Shown one piece after another: positions 44,872-53,556 of a stretch of DNA of 64,000 bases. The translations under genes and the position numbers were made by a program. Position 1 is the stretch's first letter. Each line of letters begins with the position of its first letter. A model generated the notes under the pieces. That model worked only from the letters and a program-made list of their open reading frames with translations, searched no databases and was not told the origin of the DNA. Origin of the DNA: CAXXXW01 sp963665555 (GTDB taxonomy: Bacteria; Pseudomonadota; Alphaproteobacteria; Thalassobaculales; Thalassobaculaceae); assembly GCA_963665555.2 (NCBI GenBank), contig OY762308.1, positions 744,001 through 808,000 of the forward strand. The letters run 5' to 3'.

Positions 44872-46536
44872 ATGAACCGAATGCCGACCGAGAAATACGC
44901 CGCCTATCCCCAAATCCCGCTGGCGGCCCGCCGCTGGCCCGGCCGAACGATCGCCCGCGCGCCCGTGTGGTGCAGCGTCGACCTGCGCGACGGCAACCAG
45001 GCGCTGGTCGACCCGATGGACGGGCCGCGCAAGCGCCGCATGTTCAAGGCCCTGGTCGAAATGGGCTTCAAGGAGATCGAGGTCGGCTTCCCCGCCGCCT
45101 CGGAGACCGACTTCAACTTCGTGCGCGAGATCGTCGAGGAGGGCCTGATCCCCGGGGACGTGACGATCCAGGTGCTGACGCAAGCGCGCGAGGAGCTGAT
45201 CCAGCGCACCTGCGAAAGCCTGCTCGGCGCGCCCAACTGCATCGTCCACCTCTACAACTCGACCAGCACGCTGCAGCGCCGCGTCGTCTTCGAATCGGAC
45301 CGCGAGGGCGTGAAGCGGATCGCCACCGACGGCGCCGCGATGGTGCGCGACCGCATCCCGATGCTGGAGGAGGGCGGCTCCACGGTGCGGCTGGAGTACT
45401 CGCCCGAAAGCTTCACCGGCACCGAACTCGACTACGCCATGGAGGTGTGCGAGGCGGTGATGGAGGTGTGGCGGCCGACGGCCGACAACCCCACAATCAT
45501 CAACCTGCCCTCGACGGTCGAGATGGCGACGCCCAACATCTTCGCCGACCAGATCGAATGGATGAACGACCACTTCCGCCACCGCGACCGGGTGGTGCTG
45601 TCGGTGCATCCGCACAACGACCGGGGCACCGGCGTGGCGGCCGCCGAACTGGCGCAGATGGCCGGGGCCGACCGGGTCGAGGGCACGCTGTTCGGCAACG
45701 GGGAGCGCACCGGCAACGTGGATATCGTGACGCTGGGCCTCAACCTGTTCACCCAGGGCGTCGATCCCCGGCTCGACTTCTCGAACATCGTCGCGCTGAT
45801 GGAGACGGCGGAGCACTGCAACCGCCTGCCGATCCACCCGCGCCACCCCTACGCCGGCGAACTGGTCCACACCGCGTTCTCCGGCTCGCACCAGGACGCG
45901 ATCGCCAAGGGCATGAAGGCGCTGGAGAAGTCCAACAGCCCGCTGTTCGAGGTGCCCTACCTGCCGATCGACCCGAAGGACATCGGCCGCGACTACGAGG
46001 CGATCATCCGGGTCAACAGCCAGTCCGGCAAGGGCGGCGTCTCCTACATCCTGGAGACCGACTACGCCATCCGCCTGCCCAGGGCGGCGCAGGCGCAGTT
46101 CAGCCGGGCGATCCAGAAAATCGCCGACGAGACCAGCCGCGAGATCGCGCCGGCGGAAATCTGGGAGGCGTTCGAGCGCGAGTTCCTCGCGCCCGGCCCC
46201 TACGCGCTGGTCTCCTTCGCCGCCAGGCCGGGCGCCGGGGGCGAGCGGGTGACGGCGGTGGTCGAGAAGGACGGGCGAAGCCATGTCGTCGAGGCGACGG
46301 GCAACGGCCCCATCGCCGCCTTCGTCAAGGGGATGCGGGAGACCTTCGACCTGAAGTTCCGCCTGAAGGATTACAGCGAACACACGCGCGACGTCGGGTC
46401 CGAGGCGGAGGCGGCGGCCTATATCGAACTCGCGGTCCCGGACGAGAGCGGCGCCAGCGTCTTCGGCGTCGGCATCGACACCTCGATCACCATGGCCCCG
46501 ATCCGGGCGGTGGTGAGCGCGATCAACCGGATGTAG
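44872..46536 (+). CDS. leuA: 2-isopropylmalate synthase (long type)
   Basis: A 554-residue enzyme for the first committed step of leucine synthesis. HMGL-like TIM barrel with SVDLRDGNQALVDPM near residues 35-49 and metal His pair SVHPHNDRGTG near 242-252; the C-terminal LeuA allosteric domain from about 430 ends GIDTSITMAPIRAVVSAINRM-like (leucine feedback). It is the longer fungal/actinobacterial-type LeuA. ATG 44872 or the second Met at residue 4 could be the start. Upstream leader ORF and hairpin suggest attenuation. Confidence 0.93.
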   Translation: MNRMPTEKYAAYPQIPLAARRWPGRTIARAPVWCSVDLRDGNQALVDPMDGPRKRRMFKALVEMGFKEIEVGFPAASETDFNFVREIVEEGLIPGDVTIQVLTQAREELIQRTCESLLGAPNCIVHLYNSTSTLQRRVVFESDREGVKRIATDGAAMVRDRIPMLEEGGSTVRLEYSPESFTGTELDYAMEVCEAVMEVWRPTADNPTIINLPSTVEMATPNIFADQIEWMNDHFRHRDRVVLSVHPHNDRGTGVAAAELAQMAGADRVEGTLFGNGERTGNVDIVTLGLNLFTQGVDPRLDFSNIVALMETAEHCNRLPIHPRHPYAGELVHTAFSGSHQDAIAKGMKALEKSNSPLFEVPYLPIDPKDIGRDYEAIIRVNSQSGKGGVSYILETDYAIRLPRAAQAQFSRAIQKIADETSREIAPAEIWEAFEREFLAPGPYALVSFAARPGAGGERVTAVVEKDGRSHVVEATGNGPIAAFVKGMRETFDLKFRLKDYSEHTRDVGSEAEAAAYIELAVPDESGASVFGVGIDTSITMAPIRAVVSAINRM

Positions 46537-46558
46537 GGGCCGGCCCGGGCGCGCGGCG

Positions 46559-47224
46559 ATGCCCGCCGCCATCGTCGTCTTCGACCTCGACGGCACGCTG
46601 GCGGACAGCGCGCCGGACCTGCGCGCGGCCGCCAACCGCCGCCTCGCCCAGGCCGGGCGCCGGCCGATCGGGCCGGAGGAGGCGCGGCGTTTCGTCGGCG
46701 ACGGCGTGGCGGCCTTCGTCGAGCGCGCCTTCGCCGCGACGGGGCCGGCGCTCGGCCCGGACGCGCTCGCCGACGCCGCGCGCGCCTTCCTCGCCGACTA
46801 CGAGGAAAACGCCGCCGTCCTGACCCGGCCCTATCCCGGCGCGGCCGAGGCGCTGGAGCGGCTCGCGGCGGCGGGCCGCCGGCTCGCGGTCTGCACCAAC
46901 AAGCCCCAGGCCGCCGCCGAGCGCCTGCTGGCCGAACTCGGCCTCGCGCGGTTTTTCGAGGCCGTGGCCGGCGGCGACCGCTACCCGGTCCGCAAGCCCG
47001 ACCCCGGCCACCTGCTCGGCCTCTTGGCGGAGATGGGCGGCGCGCCGGGCGCGGCGGCGATGGTCGGCGACAGCGGGATCGACGCCGAGACGGCGCGCGC
47101 GGCCGGCGTGCCCTTCGTGCTCGTCTCCTGGGGCTACGCGCGCACGCCGCTGGCGGACCTGCCCGCCGACCGCCGGATCGACCGTTTCGCCGACCTGCCG
47201 GGCCTCGACCTGCTGGCCGGGTAG
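46559..47224 (+). CDS. gph: Phosphoglycolate phosphatase
   Basis: A 221-residue HAD-family phosphatase: nucleophile motif VVFDLDGTLADS at residues 6-17, VCTNKPQ as motif II, Lys in VRKPDPGHLL and MVGDSGIDAETA as motif III. It matches Gph in length and in the SxxDL cap start, and would clear 2-phosphoglycolate formed in DNA repair or by RuBisCO. Follows leuA by 22 bp; probably the same transcript. Confidence 0.85.
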   Translation: MPAAIVVFDLDGTLADSAPDLRAAANRRLAQAGRRPIGPEEARRFVGDGVAAFVERAFAATGPALGPDALADAARAFLADYEENAAVLTRPYPGAAEALERLAAAGRRLAVCTNKPQAAAERLLAELGLARFFEAVAGGDRYPVRKPDPGHLLGLLAEMGGAPGAAAMVGDSGIDAETARAAGVPFVLVSWGYARTPLADLPADRRIDRFADLPGLDLLAG

Positions 47225-47256
47225 GCCGCGCGGCGGACCCGGCCGCCGGCCCGCCG

Positions 47257-48276
47257 TCAGGTCGCCTCGCGCACCCTCGGGATCACCTCCTCGGCCATCC
47301 GGCGCATACAGTCCATGCCGACCTCCTTCTCCATGCCGGCCCATTCCATGGACAGGATCAGGTGGTTCACGCCGAGGCGGCGGTGGATGGCGACGATTTG
47401 CTCCGCCACCTCGTCCGGCGCGCCGAACAGGAAACGGCCGTCCGCGAGGTCGTCGAAGCCGCCCGCCAGCGTCTCGCCCGGCGGCAGTTGGCCGCTCTGG
47501 CCGGCGGCGTGGTAGGTGGCGTATTTCCGCGCCACGTGCGGGCCGGCGAGGCGGACCGCCTCCTCCCGCGTGGCGGCGACGAAGGCCTCCCGGCGCATCG
47601 GGAACTCGGCCGGGAAGGGCTTGCCGGCGGCGTCGAGCATCCGCCGGTAGGTCTCGACCTGCCCGGCCAGCGTGTCGAGCGTGACATGCGGGTTCACGTA
47701 CCAGCAGTCGCCGAGTTCGACGGCGCGGCGCAGGGCGGCGTTCGCGTTGGCCCCGACCCAGACCGGCGGATGGGGCTTCTGCAGCGGCTTCGGCCAGCAC
47801 ACCGCGCGGTCGAGCGCGAAATGGCTGCCCTCCATCGTCGTCTCGTCCTCGGCCCAGAGGCGCTTGATGGCGACGAGGTTCTCGTCCGTGCGCCGGCCGC
47901 GTTCGCGCCCGCTCGTCCCGAACGCCCGGAACTCGACCTCGCGGTAGCCGATGCCGACCCCGAAGACCAGCCGGCCCTTCGAGAGGATGTCGATCGTGGC
48001 CAGTTGCTCGGCCAGGTCGAGGGGCTTGTGCAGGGGCAGGATGACGATCCCGGCGACCAGCCGCGCCCGCTCCGTCTCGCCCGACAGCCGCGCCAGCAGC
48101 GGGAGTTGCTGGAGCGCCTGGTAGCTTTCGGTGGCGTAGTGCGACCCCTTGACGATCGAGGCGTAGCCGAGCCGGTCCGCCAGCCGCGCCTGCTCGACCA
48201 GGTCGTCCGCCATCGCCGCCATGTCGGCGCCGAAGGGGTACTGGCCGCGCAGCATGACGCCGATTTGCATGGGCAT
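47257..48276 (-). CDS. LLM-class flavin-dependent oxidoreductase
   Basis: A 339-residue luciferase-like monooxygenase-fold protein (TIM barrel). Typical LLM features are ARLADRLGYASIVKGSHY, GIVILPLHKPLDLAEQLATID, GRLVFGVGIGYREVEFRAFG and WPKPLQKPHPPVWVGANA. The cofactor may be FMN or F420; sequence alone does not decide. No reductase partner adjacent. Convergent with gph. Confidence 0.82.
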   Translation of the reverse strand: MPMQIGVMLRGQYPFGADMAAMADDLVEQARLADRLGYASIVKGSHYATESYQALQQLPLLARLSGETERARLVAGIVILPLHKPLDLAEQLATIDILSKGRLVFGVGIGYREVEFRAFGTSGRERGRRTDENLVAIKRLWAEDETTMEGSHFALDRAVCWPKPLQKPHPPVWVGANANAALRRAVELGDCWYVNPHVTLDTLAGQVETYRRMLDAAGKPFPAEFPMRREAFVAATREEAVRLAGPHVARKYATYHAAGQSGQLPPGETLAGGFDDLADGRFLFGAPDEVAEQIVAIHRRLGVNHLILSMEWAGMEKEVGMDCMRRMAEEVIPRVREAT

Positions 48277-48397
48277 GGGAAGCCTCCGTTCGCTCTTGGA
48301 AGGTGGGCGGGCGGGCGGGGGCGAACATACCCCGCGCGACGCCGCGCCGGTAGCCGCCGCCCGGCCGCGTTTCCCCGCGCGGCGCCCGCGCCCATGC

Positions 48398-48426
48398 TTG
48401 ACACCCGCCCGGCGGGGCCGTTTAGT
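48398..48426 (+). promoter_or_regulatory. Strong sigma-70 promoter for tRNA-Val
   Basis: A perfect -35 TTGACA at 48398-48403, a 17-bp spacer and TTTAGT at 48421-48426, ending 17 bp before the tRNA. The best housekeeping promoter seen in the window and appropriate for a stable RNA. Confidence 0.75.
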
Positions 48427-48443
48427 GGCGCTCCCGCCCGGAC

Positions 48444-48518
48444 GGGCGCGTAGCTCAGCGGGAGAGCGCTCGCCTCACACGCGAGAGGTCGCTGGTTCGA
48501 TCCCAGCCGCGCCCACCA
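48444..48518 (+). tRNA. tRNA-Val (anticodon CAC)
   Basis: A complete cloverleaf of 75 bases with encoded CCA. Acceptor stem GGGCGCG pairs with CGCGCCC, the D arm is AGCTCAGCGGGAGAGCG-like, anticodon stem CTCGC/GCGAG holds loop CTCACAC (anticodon CAC, reads GUG), and the T arm has GGTTCGATCC. The rest of the 413-bp gap between 48277 and 48689 contains the promoter above and nothing else I can identify. Confidence 0.96.
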
Positions 48519-48689
48519 TCCGCCGCCCGGCTCCCGTCCCGGTTCGGTGCCGCCGGCCGCGCGGTTGCGCGCCCGGCCGATCCGCGCGACCATCGGCCCC
48601 GTTCCGCCCCGCCGGCGGGACAGGAGGCCGCCGCGCCGTCCCGGCGGGCCGCCGGGAAATCGCAAGCGGGCGGCGGGAGGAATGCCGAC

Positions 48690-49829
48690 ATGCCGAGGCC
48701 CATCGAGTACGAATTCGTCGACCTGGCGAAACCCGAACAGCGCCGCCGGCCCGCGCCCGACGCGCCGAGCCGCCGCGCGGTCCTGGCCGCCGCCACGGCC
48801 GTGGCCGGCGTCACCGCGATGTCGGGCGAGGCGTTCGCCCGCAATTTCGGCCCCGACGCCGAGCCGGTGCGCTATCCCGAACCCGATGTCGTGCCGCTCG
48901 ACAAGCGGTTCCGCTACAAGCTCGGCAACACGCCGATCATGCGCCTTTACCGCGGCACGCTGTGGGCCGAGGGGCCGGCGTGGAACGGCGTCGGGCGCTA
49001 CCTGATCTGGAGCGACATCCCGGCGGACGAGCAGCTGCGCTGGATCGAGGAGGACGGCCACGTCTCGCGCCGGTTCCGGTATCCGTCGGGCAACTCGAAC
49101 GGCAACACCTTCGACTACACGGGCCGGCAGATCGCCTGCGAGCACGGCAACCGGCGCGTCGTGCGCTACGAGTACGACGGGACCGTCACGGTGCTGGCCG
49201 ACCGTTTCGAGGGCGGCGAGTTCAACGCGCCCAACGACGCGGTGGTCCATCCCGGCGACGGCTCGATCTGGTTCACCGATCCCGGCTACGGCTCGCTGAT
49301 GAACTACGAGGGCCACCGGATGAACACCGGCTCGCCCCAGCCGCTGCGCAAGGAGGCGGTCTACCGCATCGACGCGAAGACCGGCGCCGTGACCATGCTG
49401 ACCGACACGCCGTTCAAGCCGAACGGGCTGTGCTTCTCGCACGACTACAAGACGCTTTACGTGGCGGACACGGGGGCGTCGCACTATGCGGAGGCCAAGC
49501 CCAATATCTGGGCCTTCGACATCGACGGCGAGAAGCTGGCGAACGAGCGCGAGTTCTGCTCGATGGAGATGGACGGCAAGACCGGCTTCGCCGACGGCAT
49601 CCGCTGCGACGAGGACGGCAATATCTGGGCCTCGGCCGGCTGGGTCGGCGACGGCTACGACGGCGTGCACATCTTCGCGCCGGACGGCGACCGGATCGGC
49701 CATATCCGCCTGCCGGAAATCTGCTCCAACGTGTGCTTCGGCGGGACCAAGCGCAACCGGCTGTTCATGACCGGGAGCCAGTCGCTCTACGCCGTCTATG
49801 TCGAGACCACGGGCGCCCACATCTCCTGA
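48690..49829 (+). CDS. SMP-30/gluconolactonase family exported protein
   Basis: A 379-residue six-bladed beta-propeller lactonase of the SMP-30/gluconolactonase type. A Tat-like signal with SRRAVLAAATAVAGV at about residues 27-41 indicates export in folded form. Propeller and metal-site features: LWAEGPAWNGVGRYLIWSDI, FNAPNDAVVHPGDGSIWFTDP, FKPNGLCFSHDYKTLYVADT and GFADGIRCDEDGNIWAS. It probably hydrolyses sugar lactones in the periplasm. Confidence 0.85.
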   Translation: MPRPIEYEFVDLAKPEQRRRPAPDAPSRRAVLAAATAVAGVTAMSGEAFARNFGPDAEPVRYPEPDVVPLDKRFRYKLGNTPIMRLYRGTLWAEGPAWNGVGRYLIWSDIPADEQLRWIEEDGHVSRRFRYPSGNSNGNTFDYTGRQIACEHGNRRVVRYEYDGTVTVLADRFEGGEFNAPNDAVVHPGDGSIWFTDPGYGSLMNYEGHRMNTGSPQPLRKEAVYRIDAKTGAVTMLTDTPFKPNGLCFSHDYKTLYVADTGASHYAEAKPNIWAFDIDGEKLANEREFCSMEMDGKTGFADGIRCDEDGNIWASAGWVGDGYDGVHIFAPDGDRIGHIRLPEICSNVCFGGTKRNRLFMTGSQSLYAVYVETTGAHIS

Positions 49830-49970
49830 GCGCCAGGACGGTCCGGATTCGCGCGGCGGCCGGCGGGGAAGCCCTCCGCCGGCCGCTCGCGGCGCCCGCG
49901 TTAGTCCTTGACGCGGCGCCGCCCGCTCCGCACTCTGGCGCGGTCGCCGAACGGAACCGGGGAGGCCGCG

Positions 49971-50996
49971 ATGGAGCGGATGGCGGAGTTTCTCGACTCG
50001 ACCGAACTCGTGGAGGACGGGCCGGCGCTGATGGCGCGGCTGGAGCGCGACGGCTACCTGTTCCTGCGCGGGCTGTTGCCGCGCGAGACCGTGATGGAGG
50101 TCCGCCGCCGCCTGCTGGAAAAGGCGGCCGCCGGCGGCTGGCTCGACCCCGCGCGCCCGGTCGCCGACGGGATCGCCAACCCCGCCGCCGCCTGCAAGGA
50201 CCCGGAGGAGCGCTACATGCGCGTTTTCCGCGGCATGTGGGCGGACGAGGAGCTGCACCGGCTCCGCGTCCACCCCAATGTGCTCGACCTGTTCGAGCGC
50301 ATGTTCGGGGAGCCGGCGCTGGCGCACCCGATGTTCGTGCAGCGCAACATCTTCCCCCAGACGGAAGAGTTCGACTTCACCACCGGCGCCCACCAGGACA
50401 AGGTGCATATCGGCGGCGCGACCAACCGCGCCATGTGGGTCCCGCTCGGCGACTGCCCGCGCGAGAAGGGGTCGCTCGCGGTGGCCTCGGGATCGCACGC
50501 CGCCGGCGTGCTGCGGACCCGCGTCGGGAGCGGGGCCGGCGGCATGGACATCGATGTCCCGATCCCCGGCGAGTGGGTCACCGGCGCGTTCCGGGCCGGC
50601 GACGCGCTGATCTTCACCGATGTCACGGTGCACCGCGCGCTGCCCAACCGCTCGGACGAAATCCGCCAGTCCTTCGACGCGCGCTACCAGCCGGCGAGCC
50701 AGCCGGTGGCGGCGCCGAACATGGACCCCTACGCCGGCAACGGGACGTGGGAGGATGTGTACGCCGGCTGGTCCTCCGACGAGGGCAAGTACTACTGGCG
50801 CGCCCTCGAGCCGAAGGTGGAGGCCTTCGACGACAGCTACTACCGGGTCCGCGACCGGATGGCCTTCGACATGGCCGAGCGCGGCGACATGGGGGCGCGC
50901 GACACGCTGCTCCGCATCGTCCAGCGCGACTCCGACGCCGCCAAGCGCGACCGCGCGCGCGAATTGCTGCGCGGCCTGGAGGAGGCGGCGGACTGA
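49971..50996 (+). CDS. Phytanoyl-CoA dioxygenase (PhyH) family protein
   Basis: A 341-residue Fe(II)/2-oxoglutarate dioxygenase. Metal triad: His and Asp in GAHQDKVHIGG near residue 141 and the distal His in TVHRALPNRSDEIRQSF near 221, with the Arg that holds 2-oxoglutarate nearby. ATG 49971 is chosen for GGGGAGG upstream. The substrate is unknown: PhyH-family enzymes hydroxylate many lipids and natural products. Genes around it (SMP-30, cupins, alcohol dehydrogenase) suggest a catabolic cluster. Confidence 0.85.
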   Translation: MERMAEFLDSTELVEDGPALMARLERDGYLFLRGLLPRETVMEVRRRLLEKAAAGGWLDPARPVADGIANPAAACKDPEERYMRVFRGMWADEELHRLRVHPNVLDLFERMFGEPALAHPMFVQRNIFPQTEEFDFTTGAHQDKVHIGGATNRAMWVPLGDCPREKGSLAVASGSHAAGVLRTRVGSGAGGMDIDVPIPGEWVTGAFRAGDALIFTDVTVHRALPNRSDEIRQSFDARYQPASQPVAAPNMDPYAGNGTWEDVYAGWSSDEGKYYWRALEPKVEAFDDSYYRVRDRMAFDMAERGDMGARDTLLRIVQRDSDAAKRDRARELLRGLEEAAD

Positions 50997-51009
50997 CGGG
51001 GGCGGCGGC

Positions 51010-51579
51010 CTATTCGGCGGCGGCCTCGCGGCGCAACGCCGCCATGCGTTCGTTCGAGCGTTCGAACAGGCCCACGTTCTTGTCGACGTCGTAGGGCGCC
51101 TCGGCGAAGGTCTCCGGGTCCCACTCGCTGCGCGGGGTCCCGAAGAAATCGCCGCCATAGACATGCAGCCCGCCGGTCAGCCGGGTCAGCGGGTTGTAAA
51201 CGGCGTGGATCGCCGTCTCGCCGAGCAGCTTGCAGTCCGTCTCCTCCAGCATCGCCGCGCCGAGCCGGGTCAGCCCGCCGGGTTCGGAGCGGCGGAAGAA
51301 GGCGTTCTCCTCGCGGCCGGTGTAGATGCCGATGACGGCCCACATCCGGTGGTCGTGCGGCATCAGGCGCATCTCCGGCCCCCAGACCAGGTTGAGGATC
51401 GTGAGATCGTCGGAGCGGTGGAGCGCGAACACGCCGGCGCGGTCCGGCTCCCCGATCGCGCGCATGAGCGCGGCGGGATCGGAGACCGCGCGGGCCACGA
51501 CCTCGCGCACCGCGCGCTCGCGGCCCGGCTCCGCCATCGCCTCGCGGCACTCGGCGCAAAAACGGTCTGTGTCGAACAT
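51010..51579 (-). CDS. Cupin-fold metal-dependent protein (cysteine-dioxygenase-like)
   Basis: A 189-residue double-stranded beta-helix protein. MPHDHRMWAVIGIYTGREENAFFRR near residues 73-97 (quoted as MPHDHRMW and YTGREENAFFRR) is the metal-binding first cupin motif and AIHAVYNPLTRLTGGLHVYGGDF the second. It resembles the uncharacterised metal-dependent cupins related to cysteine dioxygenase. Activity unknown. Converges on the PhyH gene with 13 bp between stops. Confidence 0.7.
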   Translation of the reverse strand: MFDTDRFCAECREAMAEPGRERAVREVVARAVSDPAALMRAIGEPDRAGVFALHRSDDLTILNLVWGPEMRLMPHDHRMWAVIGIYTGREENAFFRRSEPGGLTRLGAAMLEETDCKLLGETAIHAVYNPLTRLTGGLHVYGGDFFGTPRSEWDPETFAEAPYDVDKNVGLFERSNERMAALRREAAAE

Positions 51580-51728
51580 CGGGGCCTCCTTCCGCCGGGG
51601 CGCGCTCCGCGCCGACGCAAGCTTAGGCCGCGCCGCCCGCTTCGTCCACCGCGCGGCGCCGGCCGGTCCGCTTGCGCCCGGCGGCGCGCGCGCCTACCCT
51701 TCCGGGACGCCGACGGGGGAGGGGAGCG

Positions 51729-52361
51729 ATGACGACCGCAACGAATGCGAACGCCGGGCCGGCCGCCGCCCGCGATCCCGACATCGCCGCGCTGCTGGCG
51801 GCGCACCGGGCCGCGCGCGCCGGCGCGGCCGGGCCGCTGGCCGGGTTCTTCGCGCGCTGCGACGCGGCGCTGGAGGCGCCGGGCCGCGCCAATCCCGATC
51901 CCGGCCCGCGGCAATTCCCCGTTTGCGACCGTATCGAGGCCGGCCTCGCCGTCGCGCGCGCGGACGGATCGCCGGAGATCGCGCGGCTTGCCGATTGCCT
52001 CGCCCGGCTCGCCCCCCGGCTCGGCTGGCGCCGGCGCGAGGGGCTGGAATCGGACGACCCGAACTTCCCCGAAGGCCACGCCAACGCCGTGCTGCTCGGC
52101 GCGGACGGGCTGGAGCTGCACCGCGATGTGCGCCTCGGCGTCAGCCTGCTGGCGCCGGGCGTGACCTACCCGGACCACCGCCACCCGCCGGAGGAGGGCT
52201 ATCTCGTGCTGAGCGGCGGCGACTGGCGCCAGGACCGCGGCCCCTGGTTCGCCCGCGCGCCGGGCGAGACCGTCCACAATGTCCCCAACATTTGGCACGC
52301 CATGCGCGCCGGCGCCGAGGCCCCGCTGCTGGCGCTGTGGATGCTGTGGACCGGCAGGTGA
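51729..52361 (+). CDS. DMSP-lyase-like cupin (DddQ/DddL family)
   Basis: A 210-residue protein whose C-terminal cupin matches the dimethylsulfoniopropionate lyase family: GVTYPDHRHPPEEGYLVLSGG carries Tyr, two His, Glu and Tyr of the metal and catalytic site (as YPDHRH and EEGYLVL), and ETVHNVPNIWHAMRA supplies the second metal His. DddQ-type enzymes cleave DMSP to dimethyl sulfide and acrylate. Other cupins share these motifs, so the substrate is unproven. Start ATG 51729 follows GGGGGAGGGG. Confidence 0.6.
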   Translation: MTTATNANAGPAAARDPDIAALLAAHRAARAGAAGPLAGFFARCDAALEAPGRANPDPGPRQFPVCDRIEAGLAVARADGSPEIARLADCLARLAPRLGWRRREGLESDDPNFPEGHANAVLLGADGLELHRDVRLGVSLLAPGVTYPDHRHPPEEGYLVLSGGDWRQDRGPWFARAPGETVHNVPNIWHAMRAGAEAPLLALWMLWTGR

Positions 52362-52386
52362 CGCCGGCGCGAGGGCGGCGCGGCCC

Positions 52387-53508
52387 CTATCCCTTCGGGA
52401 AGTAGTCCTCGCAGCCGCCCTCGCGGCGCACATCCGCCGTGCAGCAGTGCAGGCCGCCGCCGAAGGCGTAGGCGTCGCGCAGCTCCACCTCCACCACCTC
52501 CATGCCGAGCCGGTCGAGCTGTTCGGCCTGGTGGACCTCGGATTTCTCGACGCAGACCGTTTTCGGGTCCAGCACCAGCACGTTCATCGACAGCCACACC
52601 GAGGAATAGCAGAGCGGCGGCGGCGCGTTGTGGGCCGGCGGCGCGGCGTCCACGATCTCCCAGCCGTTGCGCTCGAACAGGGCGCGCTGGGCGTCGGGCA
52701 GGCGGCGCTGCGGGTTGTTCAGGATGAGGCCCGGCCGGATCGGCGCGAAGGTGGCGTCGATATGGATCGGGTAGGGGTCGCCGGGGAAGTTCACCGCGCG
52801 CACCCGGTGGTCCGGGAAGTGCCGCGCCAGCCAGTCGATCCCCTTCAGGTTGGTGGTGAAGCCGTGCTGCACCACCAGGTCGCGGCCGAAGCGCAGCACG
52901 TCGGCGGCGTCGAACAGCGGCTCCTCCTCGGTCGTGACGAAATGTTTCGCGGCCGTCCATTCGAGCCGCTGCTGGACGCCGATGTTCTCGGACAGGTAGT
53001 CCGGGCGGTAGTCGGCGTCGGTAAGGCGCGGCTTCGGGGCGGCCTCGTGGCGCATCCCCGGGTCCTCGTCGTAGTAGCGCTGGAGCAGCGGGCGGTAGCA
53101 GAGGTACTCGAACCAGCGGCAACGGTAGGACATCGTCGCCTCCAGCATCTCCTTGCCGACGGTGAGCAGCACGTCGCGCGGCGGCATACAGCCGAACATG
53201 GTCTCGGCGCGCCAGTCGGGCGTGGCGATCGGGCGGTCGAAACCGATCGGCGTGGGCCGGTCCACGCGAATGCCGCGCGCCTCCAGCAGGGCCGCGAAGG
53301 CGTCGAGCAGTTCGTTGGCGCGGGCGACCGTTTCCGGCGGGCGCGGGCCGTGGCGGCCGCGCATGTCGCTGTCCTCCGGCACCTTGGCGTCGAGCGCCGG
53401 CTCCGGCGCCGGGATGCAGGCCCCGTCGGCGCGCCCGACGATAACGTGGCGCAACGGGTCCCACTCGTTCCAGCTCTCGACGACGGCCGCGCCCGCCTGT
53501 CCGCCCAT
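52387..53508 (-). CDS. Amidinotransferase-family protein (glycine amidinotransferase-like)
   Basis: A 373-residue pentein-fold enzyme. N-terminal NEWDPLRHVIVGRADGACIPAPEP (as WDPLRHVIVGRADG) is the GATM/StrB family opening; the catalytic Asp/His are in PYPIHIDATFAPI near residue 250 and the nucleophile Cys in GGGLHCCTADVRR near 355. It would transfer an amidino group from arginine to an amine, as in guanidinoacetate synthesis. Acceptor unknown. A dihydrolase of the same fold is possible. Confidence 0.82.
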   Translation of the reverse strand: MGGQAGAAVVESWNEWDPLRHVIVGRADGACIPAPEPALDAKVPEDSDMRGRHGPRPPETVARANELLDAFAALLEARGIRVDRPTPIGFDRPIATPDWRAETMFGCMPPRDVLLTVGKEMLEATMSYRCRWFEYLCYRPLLQRYYDEDPGMRHEAAPKPRLTDADYRPDYLSENIGVQQRLEWTAAKHFVTTEEEPLFDAADVLRFGRDLVVQHGFTTNLKGIDWLARHFPDHRVRAVNFPGDPYPIHIDATFAPIRPGLILNNPQRRLPDAQRALFERNGWEIVDAAPPAHNAPPPLCYSSVWLSMNVLVLDPKTVCVEKSEVHQAEQLDRLGMEVVEVELRDAYAFGGGLHCCTADVRREGGCEDYFPKG

Positions 53509-53556
53509 GTCCCCGCTCCCCTCGCTCCGCGCCGTTGCCGCCCGGCGGCCCGCCCC